A stretch of 64,000 bases of DNA from CAZMGB01 sp964565775 (GCA_964565775.1 CAZMGB010000009.1:62001-126000); one strand, 5' to 3'. Positions 39,915 through 49,977 are shown, counted from the stretch's first letter. A program made the numbers and translations. Notes: a model not told the origin generated them from the letters alone.

Positions 39915-42900
39915 ATGTCTAGCTGGAGTTCGGTCCGAGGACGAGCCATTCTGGCAGGAGTGGTGTTCATGCTGCTCCTGGCGGGTGTGGCGGTGGTCGC
40001 GATCTGGCGTGCCCAGGGCATGCAGCACCGCCACGGGGCGCTGGAGCACACGTCGGCCGCTGTTGCGAGCCTGAGCCGCGCCCACGCCCGATACTTCGAG
40101 GGACAGGCGGCGGTTAGCGCACTGGTGTGGTCGCAGGACCCGGCGCTCGCCGTGATCTACCGCCAGTATGAGGCGGAAGTCCAGCAGGATCTAAGCGTGG
40201 CTCGAGCTGAGACTCTCGCGGCGGGCTACGTGGACGGCGCCGCCGCCCTCGACGAGCTCAACGAACGCATAGGCCGGTTCAACGCGGAACTGGAGTCGGG
40301 CATCACCGCTGTCCTGGAGGCCACGCCGGAGGAGGCACAGCGGATGGGGGTCGCGAGGCTGTCGGAGGCGATGCCTGAGGGTTCCGCCATCAGTGCCGAA
40401 CTCGACCAGTTGGTGAAGGAAGAGCAGGACGCCCTGGCGGGCGAGCGGACGGAAGCGGATCGGGCTGCGGACATCACCCTGGCGCTGTTGATAGCGATCA
40501 CCACGATTGCCTTCGTGGTTGGGTTCGGGGCCCTGGCGATGCTCGTCGTATCAGTGGCGCGCCCCCTGGCTTCGTTGCGGGCCAGCGTCAGGGCCATCGC
40601 ATCGGGGGACCTGGAAGCGAGGGCGAACGTGTCGGGCCCCCAGGAAGTGGCTTCTCTTGCCCGGGACTTCAACGAGATGGTGGACGAGCGCAGGCGGGCG
40701 GAGGAGGCGCTACGTGAGAGCGAATCAAAGTACCGCAGCATATTCGAAAACGTGCAGGACATCTATTACCGGACAGATGAGAAGGGCATCATAACCGAAA
40801 TAAGCCCGTCGGTGGAGCGCTGGGGATACACCCGCTATCAGCTGATCGGCACACAGGTGCTGGACGTTTACGCGGACCCGGAGGAGCGCTCAGCGCTCTT
40901 GAAAGCGATCCAGGAACGCGGGGAGCTTCTCGACTACGAAGTGCATCTCAAGACGGGTGACGGCCACGTCAACGAAACGTCTGTCAGTACTCACGTTATC
41001 CGCGGCCCCGATGGCACGTTCGCCGGAGTCGAAGGTACGCTGAGAGATATCGCCGAGCGCAAGCGGGCGGAAGAGGCGCTGCGCGCCAGCGAGGAACGCC
41101 TGCGCACCTTGGTCACGAATGCACCCGTCATCCTGTTCGCCATAGACGCCGAGGGAGTGTTCACCCTCTCGGAGGGCAAGGGTCTGGATGCCATCGGGCT
41201 GCGACCGGAGGAAGTTGTTGGCCGCTCCGTCCTCGACGTGTTCCCCAGCGTGCCAGACATCGCCGAGAACATCCAGCGCGCCCTCGCTGGTGAAACGTTC
41301 GGCGTTACGCTGGAGGTAGCAGGAGTCACCTTCGAGACCCGCTTCACGCCGATCCGGGACCGCGACGGCAGAGTCGTCGGCGGCATCGGCGTTGCCACTG
41401 ATATCAGCGAGCGCAAGCAAGCGGAGACGGCCCTGAGAGAGAGCGAGGCGAAGTACCACAACCTGTTCGACACTAGCCGCGATGCCATCTTCATCGCTGA
41501 TGCTTCCACGGGTGAGATCGTGGACGCCAACGAGGCGGCATGCTCTCTCATGTCCCTGCCGAAGCGGCGGGTCGTGGGCATGCATCAATCCGTCCTCCAT
41601 CCACCCGAGGAGGCAGAGCGCTATCGCAGCATTTTCGCTGAGCACGTAGCTTCCGGGACGGCGATCACAACCGATATCTACGTTCAGCGCCCAAACGGGG
41701 AGCGCATTCCGGTCGACATATCCGCCTCCACGTCTGTCCTTGGGGGACGACTCTTGATCCAGGGAGTGTTTCGAGACATCAGCGAGCGCAAGCGGGCGGA
41801 GCAGGCGCTCCGCGAGAGCGAGGCGAAGTACCGCACCATATTCGAGAATGTGCAGGACATCTACTACCGGACAGATGAGAAGGGCATCATCACCGAAATA
41901 AGCCCGGCTGCGGAGCGCTACGGATACACCCGCGAAGGGCTAATCGGCACGCAGGTGCTGGACATCTACGCGGATCCGGAGCAGCGCTCAGAGCTCTTGA
42001 AAGTGGTTCTGGAGCGCGGCGAGGTTGTCGACTACGAGGTACGTCTCAAGACGGCTGACGGCCGTGTGATCGATACGTCTGTCAGTACTCACGTCATCCG
42101 CGGCCCCGACGGCGCGTTCGCAGGTGTCGAGGGTGCCCTAAGAGACATCGCCGAACGCAAGCAGGCAGAGCAGGCACTCGCCAGGCAAACCGCTCTTGTG
42201 CAGGCAATGAACCGGGTGTTCGAGGATGCCCTGACGTGCGAAAGCGAAGAGGCGGTGGCTCGCACGTGTCTGGCAGCGGCCGAGCAGTTGACCGGGAGCA
42301 AGTTCGGCTTTATCGGCGAGGTGAATCAGGCGGGTCGCTTCGACACGCTTGCTTTGAGCAATCCGGGTTGGCAGGCTTGCACAATGCCTCGCTCCGATGC
42401 GGTGAAGGCGATAAGGGATATGGAGATCCGCGGCATCTGGGGCAGAATAATCGAGGATGGACGACCGCTGACGGCCAACGATCCCAGCTCTCACCCTGAT
42501 CGAGTCGGGACTCCCGACGGACACCCGCCGATCATCGCGTTCCTTGGTGTCCCCTTGAAGCATGGTAGCGAGACAATCGGGCTGATCGGCGTCGCCAACA
42601 AAGAGTCGGGCTATGACTCGGCTGACCAAGAAGACCTGGAGTCGCTAGGCGTGACCTTCGTAGAAGCGTTGATGCGCAGGCGCGCGGAGGAGGCGCTGCG
42701 GGAGCAGGTGCGGCACGACCCGCTGACCAGCGTGCTCAACCATGCAGCGATCATGGAGGAACTGCGCGACCTGATTTCCCAGTCTGGCACCGATGCCTCG
42801 CATGCCGTAGCGATGGTCGATGCCGACGGCCTGAAGGCGCTAAACGACACGTACGGTCACCAGGTCGGCGACGCCGTGCTCGTCGCAGTTGCACAGGCGC

Positions 42901-44357
42901 TCTCCAGGGACGGCGCTATCGTCGGCCGGTACGGAGGGGACGAGTTCCTGACAATCCTGCCGGGCGCCGACCGCGACGCGGCAGAGCGCTACCGCGACGC
43001 CGTCCTCGGGGCGGTCGAAGATACGTCCCTCACCGATCCGGAGACGGGCGCGAGCGTACCGGTCGCTGTCGGCTTCGGCCTCGTAACCTACCCGACCGAA
43101 GCCGAGAGGATCGAAGATCTGATCAAGCTGGCCGACAGCGCGATGTACGCCACAAAGCGGCAGCGGCCCGTGGACGCAACCGGCAGGGCTTCGCGGCGGC
43201 CCCTGCGCGACGAGCGCGCAGCGAGGATGGTGGGGGAGCTCGTGCCCCTGCTGACGTCCCCGGGCAATCTCAACGACAAGCTGCAGCTCGTGGCGCATCG
43301 GCTATCCATCGGTGCGGGCTACGACGGGGTCGACTTCACGCTGTTCGACTCTTGGCGCGAGGCACCGACGGCACAGAACACGTTTGCCGAGGCGCCGGAG
43401 GGACTCATCGATGCATGGAACCGCAAACAGCGGGAAGACGGCAACGCCCCGCTGCGAGCAATCTTGGAGCGCACGCGCCGCCCCGTCGTCTTGGACGACC
43501 CACAACACGACGAGCGCGTACCCGATATGGAGCGGGAACTGCTCCGTGCAGCCGGACTGCGGTCGGCCATGATCGCGCCCATGATCTGGCGGAATGAGCT
43601 GATCGGCCACGTCTCGGTCGCCAGCAAGCGGGAAGCGGCCTTCGGGCCCCGTGACGCCCAGTTCTTGATGACCATCGCCACCCAGGTCACGGCTGTCGTG
43701 CGCATGGCGACACTGGTCGAGGAGCTCCAGGCAGCCTCTGACCGCCTCGCGGAGGCCAGAACCGAGACCGTTATGCTGCTCGCCGCCTCCGCCGAGGCCC
43801 ACGACCACACCACCGGTCTCCACCTCCAGAATGTCCGCGCCATCACCGAAGCCCTGGCACGCCAGCTCGGCTACGGCGAGGAGGACGCGAGGGAGCTTGG
43901 CCTGGCGGCCGTCCTCCACGACATCGGCAAGGTGCGCGTGCCCGATTCCGTCCTCGGCAGCACCGGCCGCCTCTCGGACGAAGAGTGGGAGCTGATGAAG
44001 CACCACAGCACCTGGGGTGAGCAGTTCCTGAGGAAGAGACGGGGCTTCGAGCTCGCCGCCACCATCGCCCGCTCCCACCACGAGCACTGGGACGGCAGCG
44101 GCTACCCTGAGGGCCTGTCTAGCGAAGCTATTCCCGAGGCCGCCACCATCGTTGCCGTCGCCGACGCCTTCGATGCGATGATCAGTGACCGCCCCTACAG
44201 GGCGGCCCGCTCCGTCACCGCAGCCCTGCGGGAGATCACCGCCTGTTCGGGCACGCAGTTCAGTCCCAAGGTGGTGCAGGCCATGGCGACGCTCCGCAGG
44301 CGAAAGATGCTTCCGCTCACCCTCGCCGACGCTCCAGACGGGAAGGCCGCCGCCTAG
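39915..44357 (+). CDS. Membrane PAS-GAF-GGDEF-GAF-HD-GYP cyclic-di-GMP enzyme 1
   Basis: A 1480-residue signalling protein. Order: membrane helix (10-31), extracytoplasmic helical sensor (about 35-185), second helix (about 187-210), HAMP (about 211-262), four PAS domains (about 270-390, 393-510, 513-632, 636-756), GAF (about 757-925), GGDEF cyclase with GGDEF at 1007-1011, GAF (about 1090-1270), and HD-GYP phosphodiesterase with HD at 1335-1336 and HHEHWDGSGYPEGL ending in GYP 1396-1398. Both catalytic sites look intact, so it may make and break cyclic di-GMP. The inhibitory I-site lacks its aspartate (RDGA where RxxD is expected). PAS1 and PAS4 are near-identical internal copies. It is a paralogue of the gene ending at 45985. 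Confidence 0.93.
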   Translation: MSSWSSVRGRAILAGVVFMLLLAGVAVVAIWRAQGMQHRHGALEHTSAAVASLSRAHARYFEGQAAVSALVWSQDPALAVIYRQYEAEVQQDLSVARAETLAAGYVDGAAALDELNERIGRFNAELESGITAVLEATPEEAQRMGVARLSEAMPEGSAISAELDQLVKEEQDALAGERTEADRAADITLALLIAITTIAFVVGFGALAMLVVSVARPLASLRASVRAIASGDLEARANVSGPQEVASLARDFNEMVDERRRAEEALRESESKYRSIFENVQDIYYRTDEKGIITEISPSVERWGYTRYQLIGTQVLDVYADPEERSALLKAIQERGELLDYEVHLKTGDGHVNETSVSTHVIRGPDGTFAGVEGTLRDIAERKRAEEALRASEERLRTLVTNAPVILFAIDAEGVFTLSEGKGLDAIGLRPEEVVGRSVLDVFPSVPDIAENIQRALAGETFGVTLEVAGVTFETRFTPIRDRDGRVVGGIGVATDISERKQAETALRESEAKYHNLFDTSRDAIFIADASTGEIVDANEAACSLMSLPKRRVVGMHQSVLHPPEEAERYRSIFAEHVASGTAITTDIYVQRPNGERIPVDISASTSVLGGRLLIQGVFRDISERKRAEQALRESEAKYRTIFENVQDIYYRTDEKGIITEISPAAERYGYTREGLIGTQVLDIYADPEQRSELLKVVLERGEVVDYEVRLKTADGRVIDTSVSTHVIRGPDGAFAGVEGALRDIAERKQAEQALARQTALVQAMNRVFEDALTCESEEAVARTCLAAAEQLTGSKFGFIGEVNQAGRFDTLALSNPGWQACTMPRSDAVKAIRDMEIRGIWGRIIEDGRPLTANDPSSHPDRVGTPDGHPPIIAFLGVPLKHGSETIGLIGVANKESGYDSADQEDLESLGVTFVEALMRRRAEEALREQVRHDPLTSVLNHAAIMEELRDLISQSGTDASHAVAMVDADGLKALNDTYGHQVGDAVLVAVAQALSRDGAIVGRYGGDEFLTILPGADRDAAERYRDAVLGAVEDTSLTDPETGASVPVAVGFGLVTYPTEAERIEDLIKLADSAMYATKRQRPVDATGRASRRPLRDERAARMVGELVPLLTSPGNLNDKLQLVAHRLSIGAGYDGVDFTLFDSWREAPTAQNTFAEAPEGLIDAWNRKQREDGNAPLRAILERTRRPVVLDDPQHDERVPDMERELLRAAGLRSAMIAPMIWRNELIGHVSVASKREAAFGPRDAQFLMTIATQVTAVVRMATLVEELQAASDRLAEARTETVMLLAASAEAHDHTTGLHLQNVRAITEALARQLGYGEEDARELGLAAVLHDIGKVRVPDSVLGSTGRLSDEEWELMKHHSTWGEQFLRKRRGFELAATIARSHHEHWDGSGYPEGLSSEAIPEAATIVAVADAFDAMISDRPYRAARSVTAALREITACSGTQFSPKVVQAMATLRRRKMLPLTLADAPDGKAAA
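43701..44277 (+). repeat. 577-bp inverted repeat arm 1 (HD-GYP coding)
   Basis: This stretch encodes the coiled linker and HD-GYP domain. It is repeated in opposite orientation at 46065-46641 with the same length and only about eleven mismatches by eye, six or seven of them clustered in the SSEAIPEA versus SGDDIPEA codons. Outside these borders the two genes diverge sharply. Confidence 0.9.
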
Positions 44358-44696
44358 GCCGAGCAGCCAGGGGTCAGCCAGCCCTGCGCAGCGGCACAGG
44401 CGAAGAGCTCGCCGCAACGACACGCACTACGAACCCCATCGACTCCGACAGCTAGCTCCCGGTTAGCGCTACGCTGAATGTCATCGCGCGGACCCGCGCA
44501 GTACAGGATCGAGGTCGCAGGGCGAGCGAAAGGGGGCTTGCGTGCGTGCCTTTCGGCCTGTAGCCTTGGGTTGGACCCACCGATCGATGCAAGTCTGCCA
44601 CCAGTCCCGGCTGCGACCCCATCGTCGGACGCTACCTAGGCGGCAGCCACCGGCCGAGGGATGCCCGTCGCGGCCGACAAGAGCGGAGGTGCTCCC
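44358..44696. other. Intergenic stretch without recognised gene
   Basis: These 339 bases lie between the first cyclic-di-GMP enzyme gene and the dehydrogenase. I see no convincing promoter boxes, tRNA or conserved open reading frame. The only clear signal is GGAGGT at 44684-44689, the ribosome binding site of the next gene. Confidence 0.5.
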
Positions 44697-45941
44697 GTGA
44701 GAACCCTCTACATAGACCTCAGTCTCCAACGACTCGTCGCCACACAGCTCCGCAGTCGCCTGCCGCGCCCCTGGCGCCGCAGCGCCTACTTCGGCCGTCT
44801 GGCGCCGCTTCAGGAGGCGGACATCCCGTCGCCGTCGCTGCCGGGGCCGCGCTGGGTGCGCGTCCGCAACCGCATCTCCGGCATCTGCGGCTCCGACCTG
44901 CACTTCGTGATGGCGCACGGCGATCTCCGTATCGCGCCGGCAGCCCTGCCTGGGACGGCCTACCGCAACTATATGGGACACGAGATCGTGGGCGACGTGG
45001 TCGAGGTGGGGTCGGAAGTGACGAAGCTCAAGATTGGCGACCGGGTGACACAGGAGATGTCGGGGGGCAGTTGCATGGCCGTGGGCCGCGAGCCCCCCTG
45101 CCGCTACTGCGCCGAAGGCAACTATGCGCTCTGCGAGGCCGTACCTCCGAAGGACGAGCCCCACGGCACCGGCGGCGGCTGGAGTGAGGAGTGGACATCG
45201 CCCCAAGGCAGTCTCTACAAGCTCCCCGACGACATCACGGACGAAGACGCCGTCCTCATCGAGCCCGCCGGCTCCGCCGTTAGGGCAGCCTTGCGAAAGC
45301 GGGCCCAGCCGGGCGACAAGGTGATGGTCATCGGCTGCGGCACCCAGGGCCTGTTCACCGTCCAGGCGGTTCGGGCGGTTCAGCCGTCCTGCGAGATCAC
45401 GGCCCTGGCCCGCTTCGACTACCAGGCGGAGATGGCGCGCAAGGGCGGCGCCGACCACATAATCATGCTCGGCGCCGACGCCTACGCCGAGGTGGCGCGT
45501 CTCACCGGCGGCAGGTTGTACAAGGGCCTCCTGGGTAACAAGGTTATTCTGGGCGGCTTCGATGTCGTCTACGACTGCGTTGGTCTCCCCAACACGCTGC
45601 GCGACGCCCTCCGCTGGGCCCGCTCCCGCGGCACCGTCGTCATCGTCGGCGTCTACCTCAGCCCGATGAAGATCGACCTGACCCCTGTCTGGTACAACGA
45701 GGTGAACCTCGTCGGCGTCATGGCACACGGTATGGAGGAGTGGGAAGGGGAGCGCCTGTCCACATTCGACCTGATTGTACGCTGGATAAGGGAGGGGAAG
45801 CTGAAGATGGAAGGCTTCATCACGCATCGCTTCCCGCTCTCCGAGTATCGCGAGGCGATCCTGACCGCCATCGAGCAGCCCCGCACCTCTTCCATCAAGG
45901 TGATCTTTGACATAGCGAACCGGCCACCTGAGAAGAGGTGA
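44697..45941 (+). CDS. Zinc-type medium-chain alcohol dehydrogenase
   Basis: A 414-residue MDR-superfamily enzyme. The catalytic zinc site is seen in RISGICGSDLHF and GHEIVGDVVEVGSEV, a variant structural zinc lobe in GGSCMAVGREPPCRYCAEGNYALC, the coenzyme fold in VMVIGCGTQGLFTVQAVRA, and the substrate domain in GFDVVYDCVGLPNTLRDALRWARSRGTVVIVGV. A basic N-terminal extension of about 50 residues precedes the usual start. It oxidises or reduces an unknown alcohol/aldehyde with NAD(P). GTG 44697 was chosen for the GGAGGT upstream. It lies between the two arms of the HD-GYP inverted repeat and is convergent with the second cyclic-di-GMP enzyme gene. Confidence 0.88.
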   Translation: MRTLYIDLSLQRLVATQLRSRLPRPWRRSAYFGRLAPLQEADIPSPSLPGPRWVRVRNRISGICGSDLHFVMAHGDLRIAPAALPGTAYRNYMGHEIVGDVVEVGSEVTKLKIGDRVTQEMSGGSCMAVGREPPCRYCAEGNYALCEAVPPKDEPHGTGGGWSEEWTSPQGSLYKLPDDITDEDAVLIEPAGSAVRAALRKRAQPGDKVMVIGCGTQGLFTVQAVRAVQPSCEITALARFDYQAEMARKGGADHIIMLGADAYAEVARLTGGRLYKGLLGNKVILGGFDVVYDCVGLPNTLRDALRWARSRGTVVIVGVYLSPMKIDLTPVWYNEVNLVGVMAHGMEEWEGERLSTFDLIVRWIREGKLKMEGFITHRFPLSEYREAILTAIEQPRTSSIKVIFDIANRPPEKR

Positions 45942-45984
45942 GCCTCGTGCGCGCGCTGATGGCCGGGGATTGGGGGCGGTCGGG

Positions 45985-48900
45985 CTAGGCGGCGGCTTTC
46001 CGATCCCGGGACTCCGCGATCGTAGTCGGCAGCAGTTTCCGCCTGCGGAGCCGTGTGATGGCCCGCACCACCTTGGGACTGAACTGCGTGCCCGAACAGG
46101 CGGTGATCTCCCGCAGGGCTGCGGTGACGGAGCGGGCCGCCCTGTAGGGGCGGTCACTGATCATCGCATCGAAGGCGTCGGCGACGGCAACGATGGTGGC
46201 GGCCTCGGGGATGTCGTCGCCAGATAGGCCCTCAGGGTAGCCGCTGCCGTCCCAGTGCTCGTGGTGAGAGCGGGCGATGGTGGCGGCGAGCTCGAAGCCC
46301 CGTCTCTTCCTCAGGAACTGTTCACCCCAGGTGCTGTGGTGTTTCATCAGCTCCCACTCTTCGTCCGAGAGGCGGCCGGTGCTGCCGAGGACGGAATCGG
46401 GCACGCGCACCTTGCCGATGTCGTGGAGGACGGCCGCCAGGCCAAGCTCCCTCGCGTCCTCCTCGCCGTAGCCGAGCTGGCGTGCCAGGGCTTCGGTGAT
46501 GGCGCGGACATTCTGGAGGTGGAGACCGGTGGTGTGGTCGTGGGCCTCGGCGGAGGCGGCGAGCAGCATAACGGTCTCGGTTCTGGCCTCCGCGAGGCGG
46601 TCGGAGGCTGCCTGGAGCTCCTCGACCAGTGTCGCCATGCGCGCGATACCGGCGACCTGGGTGGCAATGGCCATGAAGAACTGCGCCTCGTTAGGTCCGA
46701 AGGCCGCCTCCCGCTTGCTGCCGACCGCCAGGAGGCCGACCGCCGTATCCTCCAAGAGCAACGGTATGACAAGGCCTGACCGCAATCCCGCTGCACGGAG
46801 CAGTTCTCGCTGGCGCGCAGGGATCCGGTCGTCGTTCTCGATGTCCTCGAGAACGACGGGGCGGCGCGTGCGCTCTAGCAGGAGGCGCAGAGGGTGGGGC
46901 AGCTCCCACTCTGACCTTACGTCCTGGTCCCAAGCCTCGACGAGTCCAGCCGGCAACCGTCCGAACGACTGTGACACGGTCGCACCGCCGGAATCGGGTG
47001 AAAACATGGAGAAGCTGACGGCCTCACAGCAAGCGCCGATCGACAGACGATGCGCCGCCAGCCGCAGCTTCTCGTCGACGTCGCCAGGAGACGTCAGGAG
47101 TGGCATAATCTCCGACACCATCTTTGCGGCGCGCTCATTGCTCAAGGGCTGCGGCAGGTCCTCGTCGGCTGATCCGATCGGCCGCTGGCGTTTCGCGGCG
47201 TACATCTCACTGTCGGCCAGCTTGATCAGATCCTCGATCCTGCCGGCTTCGGTCGGGTAGACCACGAGTCCGATGCTGACGGCGATCGGTACACTGGCGC
47301 TCGTCTCCGGATCGCTCAGATCAGCGCCTGCGAGGGTCGCGAGCACGGCGTCGCGATAGCGTAGGGCCGCGGGCCGATCGGAACCCGGGAGGAGTGCCAC
47401 GAACTCGTCGCCTCCGTACCGACCGACGATAGCGCCGTCCCTGGAGAGGGCGCGTGCCACCTCTACCAGGACGGCGTCGCCGGTCTGGTGGCCAAAGGTG
47501 TCGTTGATCGCCTTCAGGCCATCAACGTCGACCATCGCTACGGCATGCGTGGGGCCATCGCGGCGATCGGACAAGAGGTCCTGCAGCTCCTCCACGATGG
47601 CTGCATGGTTGAGGGCGCCGGTCAGCGGGTCGCGCCGCGCCTGCTCCCGTAGCGCCTCCTCCGCCCGCTTGCGCTCGGTGATATCACGGAAGATGCCGCG
47701 TGTGGCGACCGGCTTGCCATCCTTGAAGCTACAACCGGCGGAGCCCTCAACGATGATCGTCCTGCCGTCCTTGCCGACGAACTTGGCCTCGACCCCAACG
47801 ACGTTCTCTCCGGCCAACACACGCCGAAAAGTCTCCGCGCAGAACTCCCTGCTATCGGGATGAATCATGTCGAGGAGAGTCAGGCCGGGGATCTCTTCCT
47901 CGCTGTACCCCAGCGCTTCCCGCCAGGCCCGATTGACGTAGACAAAAGAGCCGTCCGGCGCGACGCTCTGGATCAGGTCGCTGGCGCTCTCAAACAGGCC
48001 CCGGTATCGCTCCTCGCTCTCACGCAGGGCATCTTCCGCCTGCCTGCGCTCGCTGACGTCGCGGAATATGCCGCGGATGGCAGTCGGCGTCCCGTCCTTG
48101 AAGCTACAACTGGTGCTGCCCTCAACGATGATGTCTTTTCCGCCCTTGCTAATGAACTTAGCCTCGAGGCCGACCACCGTCTCTCCGGCCAATACGCGCC
48201 GGAAGACATCCATGCAATGCTCTCTGCTCTCGGGGTGAATGATGTCCGGCAGCGACAGGCCGGGGATCTCGTCCTCGCTGTACCCCAGCGCTTCCCGCCA
48301 GGCCCGATTGACGTAGACAATAGAGCCGTCCGGCGCGACACCCTGGATCAGGTCGCTGGCGCTCTCAAACAAGCCTCGGTATCGCTCCTCGCTCTCGCGC
48401 AGGGCCTCCTCCGCGCGCTTCCGCTCGGTGACGTCATAGGTTGTGCCGATTACGGCTGTTTCCCCCTCGAATTCAATAGAGGCAGCGCTGTAGTCCACCC
48501 AGCGCTCTTCACCGCTCTTTGTGAGGAGCTTCAGCTCGTACCGGGGCGGAACGTCGGCTCCCCGCTGACGTGCCACACCCCGATCCCTCGCCATGTCTCT
48601 GGAATCTGGGTGAATTACCTGCCAGAAATCAGCGCCCACAAGCTCCTCTCGCGTAAAGCCGGTGAGCGTCTCGGCTGCGGCGTTGACGTAGCGGACTTTG
48701 GTCCCCTGGTAGATGAATATGGCGGCCGCAGTGGTGTCCGCCAGTTCGCGAAACTTCGCTTCGCTCTCGCGAAGCGCCTGCTCCATTCGCTTGCGCTCGC
48801 TTATGTCCCGGGCGATTCCCTGTATGGAGAAGGGCTCGCCGTCCTTGTAGATCAGGCGGGTGCTTATCTCAAGTGGCACCAGGCGGCCGTCGCTGGCGAT

Positions 48901-49944
48901 GATCTCCGCCTCATACCTCGTCGGCCCGCCTCGGGCGACCTTGCGCCGGATCATCTCCTGGGCCCGGGCTAGCGAGTCGGCCGGCATAATCTCGGCCATG
49001 TTCATCCTTTCGGCTCGCCCGCGCGTGTAGCCGAGTACGTCCTCTCCCGCCTTATTGAGAGAGGTGAAGAGTCCGTCGAGACCGAGTGTGAAGACGATAT
49101 CGTTGGCGTTCTCGAACAGCTCCTGGTAACGCTCCCTGCTCGCCCGCAGCGCCTCCTCTACCTGCCCGCGCTCGGCGACCATCTCGTTGAAGTCCCTGGC
49201 GAGGGAAGCCACCTCCTCGAGGCCGGACTCGGTTGCCCTAACCTTCAGGTCGCCCGAGGCGATGGTCCTGAGGCGGGTCTGTAGCGAAGACAGGGGGCGT
49301 ATTACCGACGCAACGAGGCTGCTGAGCGTCACGGCTCCTCCCAGGAGGACAAACACACTGAGCCCGAGCAACAGGAGGAGGGAGGTGGCCGCGGCACGGT
49401 CCGCTGCCGCCCGCTCGGCCGCAAGGGTGCCCTGCTCTTGCTGGGCCAGCCGGTCGAGTTCGTGACCGATGGCGTACGCCTCAGGCATCAGCTCCGGCAG
49501 ACGCGCGACGGCCGCCTCCAACGCCTCCTCCGTACTGGCCTGGGAGACAGCGGCGGCGGCGGGCACTATTCCTTCCTCAAACCGGCTGATTCGTCCAATC
49601 AGGCTGTCCAGGGACACAGCGAGGTCGCCCTCGTTGTCGGCCAGGGCCTCGGCATGGGCCAGGCTCAGTTGCTGCTTGACGTCCGACGCAGCCTGCAGGT
49701 ACAGGTCGCTCGACGGCGTCTCCTGTGCCGAGGCCGGGACGGCAAGGAGCGCAACTCCCTCGAAGAAGCGGGCATGGGCGCGCTCCAGAGAGGCGGCGAC
49801 GAGCGATGTATGCTCCAGCGACTCGTGTCGTTCCTGCATGTCGCGGGCACGCCAGACCGCCACCACACCCACAGCCGCCAGGAGGAGCACGAAGAGAAGC
49901 CCCGTCAGGAAGGCCCGCCCTCGGGCTGATCTCCAACTGAACAT
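45985..49944 (-). CDS. Membrane PAS-GGDEF-GAF-HD-GYP cyclic-di-GMP enzyme 2
   Basis: A 1319-residue paralogue of the protein at 39915. Order: membrane helix (10-31), outer sensor, second helix (about 187-210), HAMP (about 215-262), four PAS domains (about 271-390, 395-515, 520-640, 645-765), GGDEF (motif 844-848), GAF (about 930-1100) and HD-GYP (HD 1174-1175, GYP motif intact). It lacks the first GAF. PAS3 and PAS4 are tandem near-copies (ERYRGLFESASDLIQ), showing internal duplication. The ATG at 49944 was set by alignment with the paralogue (MFSWRSARGRAFLTG versus MSSWSSVRGRAILAG); a GTG at 49992 is less likely. As in the paralogue, the I-site aspartate is missing. Confidence 0.92.
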   Translation of the reverse strand: MFSWRSARGRAFLTGLLFVLLLAAVGVVAVWRARDMQERHESLEHTSLVAASLERAHARFFEGVALLAVPASAQETPSSDLYLQAASDVKQQLSLAHAEALADNEGDLAVSLDSLIGRISRFEEGIVPAAAAVSQASTEEALEAAVARLPELMPEAYAIGHELDRLAQQEQGTLAAERAAADRAAATSLLLLLGLSVFVLLGGAVTLSSLVASVIRPLSSLQTRLRTIASGDLKVRATESGLEEVASLARDFNEMVAERGQVEEALRASRERYQELFENANDIVFTLGLDGLFTSLNKAGEDVLGYTRGRAERMNMAEIMPADSLARAQEMIRRKVARGGPTRYEAEIIASDGRLVPLEISTRLIYKDGEPFSIQGIARDISERKRMEQALRESEAKFRELADTTAAAIFIYQGTKVRYVNAAAETLTGFTREELVGADFWQVIHPDSRDMARDRGVARQRGADVPPRYELKLLTKSGEERWVDYSAASIEFEGETAVIGTTYDVTERKRAEEALRESEERYRGLFESASDLIQGVAPDGSIVYVNRAWREALGYSEDEIPGLSLPDIIHPESREHCMDVFRRVLAGETVVGLEAKFISKGGKDIIVEGSTSCSFKDGTPTAIRGIFRDVSERRQAEDALRESEERYRGLFESASDLIQSVAPDGSFVYVNRAWREALGYSEEEIPGLTLLDMIHPDSREFCAETFRRVLAGENVVGVEAKFVGKDGRTIIVEGSAGCSFKDGKPVATRGIFRDITERKRAEEALREQARRDPLTGALNHAAIVEELQDLLSDRRDGPTHAVAMVDVDGLKAINDTFGHQTGDAVLVEVARALSRDGAIVGRYGGDEFVALLPGSDRPAALRYRDAVLATLAGADLSDPETSASVPIAVSIGLVVYPTEAGRIEDLIKLADSEMYAAKRQRPIGSADEDLPQPLSNERAAKMVSEIMPLLTSPGDVDEKLRLAAHRLSIGACCEAVSFSMFSPDSGGATVSQSFGRLPAGLVEAWDQDVRSEWELPHPLRLLLERTRRPVVLEDIENDDRIPARQRELLRAAGLRSGLVIPLLLEDTAVGLLAVGSKREAAFGPNEAQFFMAIATQVAGIARMATLVEELQAASDRLAEARTETVMLLAASAEAHDHTTGLHLQNVRAITEALARQLGYGEEDARELGLAAVLHDIGKVRVPDSVLGSTGRLSDEEWELMKHHSTWGEQFLRKRRGFELAATIARSHHEHWDGSGYPEGLSGDDIPEAATIVAVADAFDAMISDRPYRAARSVTAALREITACSGTQFSPKVVRAITRLRRRKLLPTTIAESRDRKAAA
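46065..46641 (-). repeat. 577-bp inverted repeat arm 2 (HD-GYP coding)
   Basis: Reverse-complement partner of 43701-44277. Both arms encode the same domain of the two paralogous enzymes and enclose 1787 bases with the dehydrogenase gene. Arms this long and alike are expected to recombine, exchanging sequence or flipping the middle. Confidence 0.9.
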
Positions 49945-49977
49945 CGAGCGACCCTTGTCTTTCACTTGCTGGCGCAC

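Noticed and set aside
44481..46157. A 558-residue minus-strand open frame over the dehydrogenase
   Set aside because: Antisense of a clear zinc dehydrogenase. Its N-terminal part matches a plus-strand frame at 44185 only because both read the same wrong frame of the HD-GYP inverted repeat.
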